Source: CAYLPJ01 sp964385465 (GTDB lineage Bacteria; Planctomycetota; Phycisphaerae; SM23-33). Taken from it: a DNA stretch of 64,000 nucleotides. This document shows positions 49,151 through 57,793 of the stretch, one piece after another (positions within the stretch are counted from its first letter, which is position 1; every line of letters starts with the position of its first letter). The position numbers and the translations under genes are program-made. The notes beneath the pieces are model-generated. The model made no database searches and was not told the DNA's origin. It saw only the letters and a program-made list of their open reading frames with translations. Where the stretch lies: assembly GCA_964385465.1 (NCBI GenBank), contig CAYLPJ010000001.1, forward strand, positions 1 to 64,000. Direction: 5' to 3'.

Positions 49151-51913
49151 ATGACCGGCAGCGAGGGCAACAGGGCGTCCAGGCCGGTGGCGGCCGTGCT
49201 GGTGGGGCTGGCGGCCACCGCCGTGATCGCCGGCGCGCACCTGCTGGGCCTGGACCGCCGGGCCGAGTTGATCGCCCTGGACATGCGGTTCCGTCACGCC
49301 TCGGGGGCCCCCGACGCCGAGGGCGTTACGGTCGTCCAGATCGACGACCGCAGCCTGGAGCAGTTCGGCCGCTGGCCCTGGCCACGGGCCCAGATCGCCG
49401 CCGTCGCGGACGTCCTCGCCGAGTGCGGCGCGAAGGTGGTTGCACTGGATATCATCATGCCCGAGCCGCAGCCGACCCGGTACGTCGCGCCGGCAGCGGA
49501 CGTCTACGACCCCGATACCGCCCCCCTGGTGGGCACGGGCCGACCGAGGCCCGTCTTCGACGACGCCGTCTTCGAGCGGACTCTCCGTTCGGCCAACGTG
49601 CTGCTGCCGATGCACATCTCCTTCGGCGAGACACGCGACGCCAACGACCGCGCAGCCGATGCCATCGCCGAGAGGCTCCTGGCCGACCAGCCCGATAGCT
49701 CGTTCGCCGCCGTCCGCCAGGCCCTGCTGGGAGACGTACCCGAGGATACCCGCACGCCGGAACTGGAACGGGCCGCACGCATCTACTGGCGGGCGAGAGC
49801 GCTGCGGTCCATGCGACGGTTCGCCCTGCCCGACAGCGCCGTCAAGGGGTACCCCGCACACGAAGGCACGCTGGTCCCCCCCACCGTGCGGTTCGCCGAA
49901 GCGTGCTTCCGCAGCGGGTTCGTCTCCTTCCCCCGCGAAGACGACGGCGTGATGCGGCGCATCCCCCTTCTGGCTCGAAGCGGGGATGATGTCTATCCCC
50001 ACTTCGCCCTGGCCCTGGCGGCCGAGTGGCTCGCCGACGGCAACGCCGCGGCCATCACCGCCGAGACGGATCGCGTCCGCCTTGCTCCGGCCGGGGGCGA
50101 TCCCATTCGCGTCCCCGTGGACGACAACGGGGCGATGCTGATCCACTGGCGGTCCGAACGCCGGCCGTTCGAGGCCCTCTCAGCCGGGATGCCGTGTGCA
50201 GTCCGGGACCTCCGACAATCGGCGGACAGGAGCCGCCGGCTGGCCCGCCTGACGGCCCTGGCCCTGGCCCGACGGCTGGGGCAGGAGGACCTGCTGGGCC
50301 TGTTTGCCGAAGCGGACCGACTGTACCTCCGCCGCATCGAGCGGGAGGTGGCGCGGCAGCGTGCGAAACTGTTCGACCCCGGCGACGTGCGGCCACCGCC
50401 AACGGACCTGCGCCGAACGGAGAGCGACATCGAGCGCCGGATCGCCGAGGGGACCAGGGACCTGCTGGGCAATCTGGAGTTTTTCGTCGGCTCCCTGCCG
50501 GCGGACGATCCCAACCGCGTGGAGGTCGAAGCCCTCGCCGGCCGTTACCGGCGGCTGACCAAGGCCGACGACTGGCGGCGCAGCGAGATCGACCGTCTCA
50601 AGTCCCGCATCGCCGAGAAGGTCGCCGGGCGCATCTGCCTGGTGGGCTCGACCTCCACCGGGGCGGCCGACTTCGTCCCCACGCCCGTCGAGCCGCGTAT
50701 GCCGGGCGTGGAAGTCCACGCCCACATTCTCAATACGCTGATCACCGGCGCGTTCGTGCGCCGCGCGCCGGCATGGGTCAACGTGCTTGCCGTCCTGCTG
50801 GCGGGGGCTGCCGTGGCCCTGGCCGGGGCCAAGTTGCCCGTCTTCCGCGCCGGTCCGCTGGCCGCCGGACTGCTGGTCGCCTACACGGCCGGGAATGTCT
50901 TCGGCCTCTTCGCCGGGCTGGGCTGGTCGGTCGCCCTGGTAGCCCCCGCTGGCGCGATGGTCGCCAGCTTCCTGGCCGTGACGGCCTATCGACAGTTCAC
51001 GGAGGAACGCGCCAAGCGTCACATCCGCGGACTCTTCGCCCACGCCCTCTCGCCGGCGCTGGTGGATCGGCTGATCGAGGATCCGTCCCTGGCCCGGCTT
51101 GGCGGGGAGCGGAGGGAACTGAGCTGCTTCTTCTCGGACCTCGCGGGGTTCACGCCACTGTCGGAGCGGCTGGGCGAGGGGAACACGGTCGCCCTGCTGA
51201 ACCGTTACTTCGACCGCATGACCGACGTCATCCAGCAGCGCTACGGGGGCTATCTCAACAAGTTCCTGGGCGACGGCATCCTCGGGTTCTTCGGGGCGCC
51301 GGTCGTCCAGGAGGACCACCCCCGCCGTGCCCTCGCCGCCGCCGTCACCTGCAAGGGGGAGCTTGCACGCCTCAACGAGGAACTCACCGCCGAGACCGGC
51401 AAGCCCGTGCGCCTCCGCTGCCGCATCGGGCTGACCACCGGCGCGGCCATGGTCGGCAACTGCGGCTCCAGCCAGCGGATGGACTACACCGCCATCGGCG
51501 ATGTCGTCAATCTCGCCAGCAGGCTGGAGTCCGCGAACAAACAGCTTGGCACGACGGTTCTCGCCGAGGAGGCCACCTGGCTGGCCGGGGACGATGGCAC
51601 GTTGCTGGCCAGGCGGATCGGGCCCATCGTCGTCGTGGGCAAGTCCGAGCCGGTGGCGGTCTGGGAGGTCCTGGGCCGTCGGGAAGACGCCGAGGACGCC
51701 GACGACCTGCGCCGGGCGTTCGAGCAGTTCGATGAGGGCGTCGCCCTCTTCGCCGCTCGCCGGTTCGCCGACGCCGCCGCGGTGTTCGAGAACGTCCTCG
51801 CCGCCCGCTCCGCCGACGGCCCGGCCGCCGTGTACGCCGACCTCTGCCGCGAACTCGCCGCATCCCCCCCGCCGGTCGACTGGGCCCCGGCCATCCGCCT
51901 CCAGGAGAAGTAG
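49151..51913 (+). CDS. CHASE2-domain class III adenylate cyclase
   Basis: A 920-residue membrane cyclase. After one N-terminal membrane helix (about 13-32), a long periplasmic CHASE2 domain extends to about residue 530 (VVQIDDRSLEQFGRWPWPR, ALDIIMPEP), with an unusual helical insert at about 340-490. Three membrane helices follow (about 540-612). The catalytic domain (655-835) carries metal Asps D663 (FSDLAGF) and D708, substrate-specifying K704 and D778 (MDYTAIGD) for ATP, and transition-state N787 and R791. A TPR-like tail (840-905) ends the protein. It should make cAMP in response to an external signal. Confidence 0.9.
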   Translation: MTGSEGNRASRPVAAVLVGLAATAVIAGAHLLGLDRRAELIALDMRFRHASGAPDAEGVTVVQIDDRSLEQFGRWPWPRAQIAAVADVLAECGAKVVALDIIMPEPQPTRYVAPAADVYDPDTAPLVGTGRPRPVFDDAVFERTLRSANVLLPMHISFGETRDANDRAADAIAERLLADQPDSSFAAVRQALLGDVPEDTRTPELERAARIYWRARALRSMRRFALPDSAVKGYPAHEGTLVPPTVRFAEACFRSGFVSFPREDDGVMRRIPLLARSGDDVYPHFALALAAEWLADGNAAAITAETDRVRLAPAGGDPIRVPVDDNGAMLIHWRSERRPFEALSAGMPCAVRDLRQSADRSRRLARLTALALARRLGQEDLLGLFAEADRLYLRRIEREVARQRAKLFDPGDVRPPPTDLRRTESDIERRIAEGTRDLLGNLEFFVGSLPADDPNRVEVEALAGRYRRLTKADDWRRSEIDRLKSRIAEKVAGRICLVGSTSTGAADFVPTPVEPRMPGVEVHAHILNTLITGAFVRRAPAWVNVLAVLLAGAAVALAGAKLPVFRAGPLAAGLLVAYTAGNVFGLFAGLGWSVALVAPAGAMVASFLAVTAYRQFTEERAKRHIRGLFAHALSPALVDRLIEDPSLARLGGERRELSCFFSDLAGFTPLSERLGEGNTVALLNRYFDRMTDVIQQRYGGYLNKFLGDGILGFFGAPVVQEDHPRRALAAAVTCKGELARLNEELTAETGKPVRLRCRIGLTTGAAMVGNCGSSQRMDYTAIGDVVNLASRLESANKQLGTTVLAEEATWLAGDDGTLLARRIGPIVVVGKSEPVAVWEVLGRREDAEDADDLRRAFEQFDEGVALFAARRFADAAAVFENVLAARSADGPAAVYADLCRELAASPPPVDWAPAIRLQEK

Positions 51914-51984
51914 CCTCGCCGCCGCGACAGCGGGCTTGGAGATGCCCCCCGCGCCCGCGTACGATGGATTCGTCAGGAGACGCG

Positions 51985-53316
51985 ATGGACTGCACGCGCA
52001 ACAGACTCAAGGGAATCCCGGGGGCGCTGCTCGCCCTGGCCGCGTCGGTCGCGACGGCGACGGCGGCGGTCGACCTGGGGCCGCGTCACGTGGACCCGGC
52101 CAACGGTTTTTCGATGCGCCCGCCCGTGGCCGTAACCAAGAGCGGCGAGGTCGCGGTCAACCGCCTTGCCCGGTGGGTGCGGCGGGACGAGAAGACCGGG
52201 GCGATTGCATGGACGCTGACCGTCCGCCGCGAGCCGGGGCCGCCGGAAGGCAAGAGCGTCGGCGAGTTCGCACCGATCCTCGCCAGGCGCTACGCCGCCC
52301 GCAAAGATGTCCGCGTCGAGAGCGTCCAGCCGGGCAGGCTCGCGGGGCGTGACGCCCTGTTCGTCCAGCTCCAGAGCGGCGCGAAGGCCCGGTTCTGGCA
52401 GACCGAGGCCCGGGTGCTCGCCGATGAAGGCCACTTCCTCGTCGTCGCCGTGCACGGGCCTCTGGGCATCCGCGACCGGCTGGAGGAGATCCGCCGGGAA
52501 ACCACCTCGACGCTGCGCCTGCTGGACCGCGAGGCCCTCGCCGCCGCCCGCAGGGCCAACCTCGCACGCGGGCGAGACCTGCTGCGATCGATCTCCCCCG
52601 GCGACTTGACCCGCGCCGCACGCGCGGAGGACCGCTGGTACCTGTACCGCCGCGACGGCAAGGACGCGGGCTTCTTCCACCTGGCCACGACACGCGCCCG
52701 GCGCGGGCTCACCTCCGGCGTCCAGGTGCGAACGTTCGCGCGGCTGGAGTTGCGGACCGGGCAGGTCATGTTCGTCCGGCGCGTCCTGTTCGCCACGCCC
52801 GACCGCTCCAAGGAGCGCTGGAGCGAGACCGCACGCGTCTACAAGCACGGGGCCCTGGTCAAGCGGATGAGCGAGACCGGCCAGACCGAGGGCGGGGTGA
52901 TCTCGTGCACGATCTCCGACGGGAGCAAGTCCAAGGCGCGCCGCAAGCCCATTCCGCCGGCGCTGGCCGCACACTATCTACCGAGGGCGTTCGCCCCGCT
53001 GCTGCCGCGGCTGGTGGACCTCGACACGCCGTCGGGGTATGCTTTCGCGACCTACACCACGGCCGCCAACGCCTTCGACCAGCGAACGCTGACCGTAGCC
53101 GAGCCGGAGAAGATCGTTCTCGGCTCGGGCACGGAGCAGGCGGTGCGCCTGACCGATCGCGTTGCCGCCGACGCCGCCGCGGCCGTGCTGCACGTGCGGA
53201 AGAACGGCACGCTGCTGCGGATGCGGCTCGAGGAGGGCCTGGCCATGGAGCTGGCCGGCCGACGCGCCGTACTCCGCCGCTACGAAGACGCCGAGAAGAT
53301 GATCGAGGCGAGGTAG
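51985..53316 (+). CDS. Exported protein of unknown function
   Basis: A 443-residue protein starting at the ATG behind AGGAGAC. A hydrophobic stretch (about 11-30, LLALAASVATATA) gives a signal peptide. The mature part begins DLGPRHVDPANGFSMRPP, a segment typical of planctomycete exported proteins, and holds mixed alpha/beta sequence with no recognisable catalytic motif. A candidate -10 box TACGAT lies near 51959. It sits between the cyclase and trxB with octamer repeats in the following gap. An upstream ATG at 51964 lacks a ribosome site. Confidence 0.6.
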   Translation: MDCTRNRLKGIPGALLALAASVATATAAVDLGPRHVDPANGFSMRPPVAVTKSGEVAVNRLARWVRRDEKTGAIAWTLTVRREPGPPEGKSVGEFAPILARRYAARKDVRVESVQPGRLAGRDALFVQLQSGAKARFWQTEARVLADEGHFLVVAVHGPLGIRDRLEEIRRETTSTLRLLDREALAAARRANLARGRDLLRSISPGDLTRAARAEDRWYLYRRDGKDAGFFHLATTRARRGLTSGVQVRTFARLELRTGQVMFVRRVLFATPDRSKERWSETARVYKHGALVKRMSETGQTEGGVISCTISDGSKSKARRKPIPPALAAHYLPRAFAPLLPRLVDLDTPSGYAFATYTTAANAFDQRTLTVAEPEKIVLGSGTEQAVRLTDRVAADAAAAVLHVRKNGTLLRMRLEEGLAMELAGRRAVLRRYEDAEKMIEAR

Positions 53317-53338
53317 AAGAAGCGTGGTACAGGGCGAC

Positions 53339-53370
53339 CGGAGTACCGTGACACCGTAAGACGGGCAACC
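53339..53370 (+). repeat. 8-bp-periodic intergenic repeat cluster D
   Basis: Four octamers in register: CGGAGTAC, CGTGACAC, CGTAAGAC, GGGCAACC. They match the CGGNAGAC consensus and follow the stop of the exported gene by 22 bp. Confidence 0.55.
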
Positions 53371-53431
53371 CGCCGGCCCGCGCGGGCTCGGCGACGGACA
53401 GACAGACGCCTCCGGCTCCTGCGGCATTCCG

Positions 53432-53455
53432 GTCGGCCAGTCACCCGGTTCCACG
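53432..53455 (-). repeat. 8-bp-periodic intergenic repeat cluster E
   Basis: Three octamers on the plus strand, GTCGGCCA, GTCACCCG, GTTCCACG, match the reverse complement of the consensus. They lie 15 bp before the trxB start; clusters D and E face each other in the same gap. Confidence 0.5.
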
Positions 53456-53470
53456 GGACAAGGAGTGAGC

Positions 53471-54481
53471 ATGCCGAGTGAAGACGTATACGACGTGATC
53501 ATCATCGGGGCCGGGCCCGCCGGGCTTGCGGCGGCGCTGTATGCGGCACGCGACCGCTACAGCACGCTGCTGCTGGAGAAGAACGGTCTTCCGGGCGGGC
53601 AGATCATGCTCACGGAACGGGTGGAGAATTACCCCGGCATCGTGCAGATCGGCGGGTTCGAGCTCATTGAGCAGCAGAAGAAGCAGATCGAGAACTTCGG
53701 GGCCGAGATCGTCGCCAACGAGGCATGCACGGCCGTGCGGCGGGACGACGAGGAAAGCCCGCTTTTCGTCGAGGTCGACGGCGGCGAGAAGACCTACCGC
53801 GCCCGGGCGGCCATCGTGGCCCCGGGCAGCGACTACCGACAGCTCGGCGTGCCCGGCGAGGACGAGCTCCGCCAGGCCACCCGCGTGAGCTACTGCGCAA
53901 CCTGCGACGGGGCGTTCTATCGCGACAAGCACGTGCTCGCCGTCGGCGGGGGCAACACGGCCGTCGAGGACACCGTCTACCTCGCCAGCCGTTTCTGCAG
54001 GAAAGTCACGATGATCCACCGCCGCCGCGAATTCCGCGCGCAGGAGGTGCTGGTCGAGGAGCTCCGCGCCGCGGCCGGGGAACACGGCATCGACATCAAG
54101 CTGCCCTACGTGTTGGACGAGATCGTCGCCGACGCCGAGGGCAAGGAGATCGACCACGTCAAGATCCGCAACCGCGAGACCAATGCCGTGGAGGAGCTGA
54201 ATGTCGACGGCGTGTTCATCTTCGTCGGCATGGTGCCCAACACGGGTTTCCTCAAGGGCACGGTGAAGATGGACGACGCCGGCTACATCGCCTGCGACCC
54301 CGTCACGCTCCAGACTTCCACGCCGGGGATCTTCGTCGCCGGCGACTGTCGCCAGCAGGCGGCCATGCAGTTGGCCACCGCGTGCGCCGACGGCGTCGTT
54401 GCGGCGATGATGCTCAAGAAGTACTACCGCGAGCCCGGTTCCTGGGGCCAGGCGGAACTCCCGGCCCCGGCGGGGTGGTGA
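53471..54481 (+). CDS. trxB: Thioredoxin reductase
   Basis: A 336-residue NADPH-dependent flavoenzyme reducing thioredoxin. The FAD site is DVIIIGAGPAGLAAALYAAR, the redox pair CATC (C142, C145) in SYCATCDG, the NADPH site AVGGGNTAVED with HRRREFRA, and FVAGDCRQQAAMQLATACADG. The start at 53471 has AAGGAG 7 bp away; a GTG 6 bp upstream is an alternative. Convergent with dnaB, 15 bp apart. Confidence 0.95.
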   Translation: MPSEDVYDVIIIGAGPAGLAAALYAARDRYSTLLLEKNGLPGGQIMLTERVENYPGIVQIGGFELIEQQKKQIENFGAEIVANEACTAVRRDDEESPLFVEVDGGEKTYRARAAIVAPGSDYRQLGVPGEDELRQATRVSYCATCDGAFYRDKHVLAVGGGNTAVEDTVYLASRFCRKVTMIHRRREFRAQEVLVEELRAAAGEHGIDIKLPYVLDEIVADAEGKEIDHVKIRNRETNAVEELNVDGVFIFVGMVPNTGFLKGTVKMDDAGYIACDPVTLQTSTPGIFVAGDCRQQAAMQLATACADGVVAAMMLKKYYREPGSWGQAELPAPAGW

Positions 54482-54496
54482 GAGACGGCGAGGGGG

Positions 54497-55894
54497 CTAC
54501 ACCGCGAACGATTCCGGCGCAGCCGTTTCGAACCGCGTGCAGTTGGACAGGAACGTCAGGTAGACGTTGTCGGTCGGCCCGTTCCGCTGCTTGGCGACAA
54601 TGAGCTCGTGGACGTTGCGGGGCACCCAGTCCGGCTCACCGCGGTGGTAGTAGTCCTCGTTGTGCAGGAGCATGACGACGTCGGCATCCTGCTCCAGCGA
54701 GCCGGACTCGCGGAGGTCGCTCATGCGGGGGCGCTGGCTGGGGCGGTCGGTCGGCCCGCGGTTGAGCTGGGCGGCCACGACGACCGGGATTTCCAGCTCC
54801 CGGGCCAGGGCCTTGATCCCGCGGGAGATCTCGCTGATCTGTTCCTGGCGGCTGTTGGCGCGGCCCATGTAGGTCATCAACTGGAGGTAGTCCACGAAGA
54901 CACACTGGATGTCGTGGGCGGCTTTGAGCCGGCGGGCCTTGGCGCGGAGTTGGACGACCGTCAGCAGGGCCGTGTCGTCGATGAACAGCGGCGCCGGCCC
55001 CAGGCGTCCCGCGGCATCCTGGAGCAGCGTCCAGTCTTCGGCCGAGATCATCCCCCGCCGCATCCGCCGCAGGTCGTACCGCGCGTGCGAGGCCAGCAGG
55101 CGCTGGGCTACCTGCTCCTTGGACATCTCCAGCGAGAACAGGGCCACCGGAACGCCGTCCACCACGGCCATGTGCTCGGCGACGTTCAACAGCAGGCTCG
55201 TCTTGCCCATGCTCGGGCGGGCGCCGAGGATCAGCATGTCCCCGTTCTGGAAACCGCTGGTCAGCTCGTCCAGCGGCTGGAACCCGCTGGCCAGGCCCGT
55301 GATCAACTGCCCGTCATTGGCCTCCAGCGTCTCGAAGGTCTTCTGGAGAAGCCCCTCCATGCTGTCGGCCGTCTCGCCGACGTGCTCGCTGGAGATCTCG
55401 AAGATCTGCTGCTCCGCACGGTCCAGGACGTTCACCGCCTCATCCCGAGTGTCGAACGCCTCCTGCACGATCCCCGTCGAGACGACGATCAGTTGCCGCA
55501 ACATCGCCTTGTCGCGCACGACGGTGGCGTAGTACTCGGCGTTGGCGGCCGTGGGAACGCCCTCGACGAGGGCGACGAGGTACTCGACGCCGCCGACGGC
55601 ATCGAGCAGTTTGCGCCGCTGGAGCTCCTCCCGGACGCTGACGAGGTCGATGGGCTTGCCTTCCTGGCTCATGTCCACGAGCACGTCGAAGAGCCCCTGG
55701 TGGGCCGGGCGGTAGAAGTGCTCGCCGCGCGCGATCTGCACCACGATGTCGATGCATGGGGCGTGAAGGATCATGGAGCCGAGCACGCAGGCCTCGGCCT
55801 CGATGGACTGAGGGGGGACCCGATGGGTCATCCCCGCGGCGTCGGGGTCGGCAACGTACTGGGCATCCGGGGTTGTGCTTTGGGTCCGGGTCAT
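54497..55894 (-). CDS. dnaB: Replicative DNA helicase DnaB
   Basis: A 465-residue hexameric helicase. The N-terminal domain (RVPPQSIEAEACVLGSMIL) is followed by the RecA-like core: Walker A GARPSMGKTS (224-232), H1a-type ALFSLEMSKEQVAQRLL, Walker B VFVDYLQLM, and arginine-finger region RMSDLRESGSLEQDAD. No intein is present. The start at 55894 gives a standard N-terminal extension of about 25 residues; only weak ribosome site. It lies 3' of rplI in the usual rpsF-ssb-rpsR-rplI-dnaB order, but separated by 382 bp. Confidence 0.96.
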   Translation of the reverse strand: MTRTQSTTPDAQYVADPDAAGMTHRVPPQSIEAEACVLGSMILHAPCIDIVVQIARGEHFYRPAHQGLFDVLVDMSQEGKPIDLVSVREELQRRKLLDAVGGVEYLVALVEGVPTAANAEYYATVVRDKAMLRQLIVVSTGIVQEAFDTRDEAVNVLDRAEQQIFEISSEHVGETADSMEGLLQKTFETLEANDGQLITGLASGFQPLDELTSGFQNGDMLILGARPSMGKTSLLLNVAEHMAVVDGVPVALFSLEMSKEQVAQRLLASHARYDLRRMRRGMISAEDWTLLQDAAGRLGPAPLFIDDTALLTVVQLRAKARRLKAAHDIQCVFVDYLQLMTYMGRANSRQEQISEISRGIKALARELEIPVVVAAQLNRGPTDRPSQRPRMSDLRESGSLEQDADVVMLLHNEDYYHRGEPDWVPRNVHELIVAKQRNGPTDNVYLTFLSNCTRFETAAPESFAV

Positions 55895-56276
55895 CGTCGT
55901 CCGTGACTGGCTGCTCCGGGGATCGATTGTATCGCCGGGGCGGCGGGCCGTAAAGCGATTTGCGCAGAAGCCCCGCCGCGCCACCCTCAGGATCCGCCTC
56001 CCGGGAGCAGGCACCATACAACCACAGCCATCAAAAGGAGTTGCTGCGTCCAACCGCGTTCGGGTGGCCCTGACCTCCATTGTGCAGCAAGGGCCTGTCG
56101 ACCTGCGGCGTCCCGCCTGAGCGGTCTCAGATACGTTCGTTGCGGTTCCTGCGCCCGACGCGGTTCGTCTGGCAAGGCGGCCGAAGCAGGCGATGCCGTA
56201 GCATCGCCGAGTCAGGCCAACGCGGCCAGGCGGGCCGGGGACCAGCAGGAACGCAACATAACTTGTCTGAGGCCGC
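55895..56276. other. 382-bp gap between rplI and dnaB with a hairpin
   Basis: No supported gene. The only clear structure is a perfect 8-bp stem-loop, GGCGATGC (56189-56196), CGTA loop, GCATCGCC (56201-56208). On the minus strand it lies 3' of rplI but has no T-run, so it may be a processing or attenuation hairpin, or the site from which dnaB is expressed separately. The 5' end of dnaB must lie in this gap. Confidence 0.45.
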
Positions 56277-56810
56277 TTAGAGCTCTTCGTCCTCGGCCGT
56301 CTCGACGGGCTCGCCCTCGTCCTCGCCGGCGCCTTCGATGTCGTCCTCGTCGGGTCGGGCCTCGCCGTGCAGCGGGACGACCCAGACCGATACGGTCGCT
56401 GTGACGTCGTGGCCGAAATCGAGCGTTACGTCGTACTTGTCCAGTTGGCGGATGGCCTCGGGCAGGACGACGTTCTCGACCTCGACAAACTGGCCCTGCT
56501 CGGCGAGGGCGGCGACGATCTGGGCCGGGCCGACCGAACCATAGAGGTGCCCTTCCTCGTTGGCGCGGGCGGAGATGGTCACTTCCTTGCCGTCGACCAG
56601 CTTGGCGCGGGCCTCGATCTCGGCCCGCTGACGGGCCAGCTCGGCGAGGTACTTCTCGCGCTCCATCTCCACCTGGCGGATGTTGGCCGCGGTGGGCTGG
56701 TAGGCAATGCCCTGGGGGATCAGGTAGTTGCGGGCGTAACCGGGCTTGACGTCGACGACGTCGCCGATGGTGCCCAGGTTCGCGACGTTTCTTCGCAGCA
56801 GCACTTTCAT
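56277..56810 (-). CDS. rplI: 50S ribosomal protein L9
   Basis: A 177-residue L9. The signature LGTIGDVVDVKPGYARNYLIPQG is complete, followed by the long connecting helix (VEMEREKYLAELARQRAEI) and the C-terminal domain with GSVGPAQIVAAL. A 25-residue acidic tail (PDEDDIEGAGEDEG ... ETAEDEEL) extends past the usual end. Follows rpsR by 43 bp on the minus strand. Confidence 0.97.
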   Translation of the reverse strand: MKVLLRRNVANLGTIGDVVDVKPGYARNYLIPQGIAYQPTAANIRQVEMEREKYLAELARQRAEIEARAKLVDGKEVTISARANEEGHLYGSVGPAQIVAALAEQGQFVEVENVVLPEAIRQLDKYDVTLDFGHDVTATVSVWVVPLHGEARPDEDDIEGAGEDEGEPVETAEDEEL

Positions 56811-56853
56811 GCCTGAAGTCCTCTTGGTTGGTCGCCGGGCGAGCCGGCGGGGG

Positions 56854-57126
56854 CTAGCTGACGAACGGCATCAGCGCCAGCAGGCGGGCCCGCTTGATGG
56901 CCCGCATGCACGACCGCTGGTGGCGCGCGCAGTTGCCGCTGCGCTTTCGCGAGAAGATCTTCCCCTGCTGCGTCGTCAACTTCGTCAGCGTGGGAATGTC
57001 CTTGTAGTCCACCTCGCCGACCTTCTGCCGGCAGAAGCGGCACTTGGCCTGCTCACGGAACTGGCTCTTCCGCTTGCGACGCGAACTCCTGCCTCTGCCT
57101 CGTGCCGGTCCTCGTTTTCTTGCCAT
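56854..57126 (-). CDS. rpsR: 30S ribosomal protein S18
   Basis: A 90-residue S18 with a basic N-terminal extension (MARKRGPARGRGRSSRRKRK) and the core FCRQKVGEVDYKDIPTLTKL, KIFSRKRSGNCARHQRSCMRAIKRARLLALMPF. The Cys quartet (CRFC, NC..H, SC) is the zinc-type S18. Lies between ssb and rplI. Confidence 0.97.
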   Translation of the reverse strand: MARKRGPARGRGRSSRRKRKSQFREQAKCRFCRQKVGEVDYKDIPTLTKLTTQQGKIFSRKRSGNCARHQRSCMRAIKRARLLALMPFVS

Positions 57127-57195
57127 GACGCTCGTGTCCTCTTGATGCCGTGTCTGTCCGCCCGCCCGGCCGTCAGCCGTCGCGGGAGGGGCCTG

Positions 57196-57735
57196 TCAAA
57201 ACGGGATATCTTCGCCCCCGCCGAATTCGTCCTGCTCGTCGTACGACGACGGCGGCGGTTCGTCGGGCTCCACCCGCCGGCCGCCCTGATCGGGTCCCGG
57301 CCTCCCGCCGCCCTGGCCGCCTCGGTAGCCGCCACCGCCACCCCCACCGCCGCCGCGGGCCTGCTGACGTTGCGGAGGCGGGCCGGATCGACTGCCCCCA
57401 CCCCCGCCGCTGTCGAGAAACTGGAAGTTCTCCACGATCACGCGGTGCTTGCTCCGCCGCGACCCGTCCTGGGCCTCCCAGGTGTCGAACTGGAGCCGGC
57501 CCTCGATCAGGATGAGCCGGCCCTTGCTGGTGTACTGGCTGATGATCTCGGCGGGCTTGCCGTAGGCGCGGCAGTCGACGAAGCACGTGTCCTCGCGCTG
57601 CTGGCCGTCGCGGTCCCTGAAGCGGCGGTTGACCGCAAGGCCCAGCTCCACCACCGGTGTCTGGCTGGGCAGGTAGCTCAACTGCGGGTCCCGCGTGAGG
57701 TTGCCGACCAGGATCACCCTGTTGTAGCTCGCCAT
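57196..57735 (-). CDS. ssb: Single-stranded DNA-binding protein
   Basis: A 179-residue SSB. The OB fold starts YNRVILVGNLTRDPQLSYLPS, with LAVNRRFRDRDGQQREDTCFVDC and GRLILIEGRLQFDTWEAQDGSRRSKH. The disordered linker (about 112-160) is very Gly-rich with Gln/Arg. It ends EDIPF, the acidic tip that recruits partner proteins. Standard neighbour of rpsF and rpsR. Confidence 0.96.
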   Translation of the reverse strand: MASYNRVILVGNLTRDPQLSYLPSQTPVVELGLAVNRRFRDRDGQQREDTCFVDCRAYGKPAEIISQYTSKGRLILIEGRLQFDTWEAQDGSRRSKHRVIVENFQFLDSGGGGGSRSGPPPQRQQARGGGGGGGGGYRGGQGGGRPGPDQGGRRVEPDEPPPSSYDEQDEFGGGEDIPF

Positions 57736-57793
57736 CGCTTCGCTCCTTCTCTCTGCCGCCGATGCCCGCGCCCGATCCGGACGCCCTGGCGGG

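Noticed and set aside
56189..56208. Terminator after rplI
   Set aside because: Perfect stem-loop but no T-run on either strand; reported only as a hairpin within the gap.
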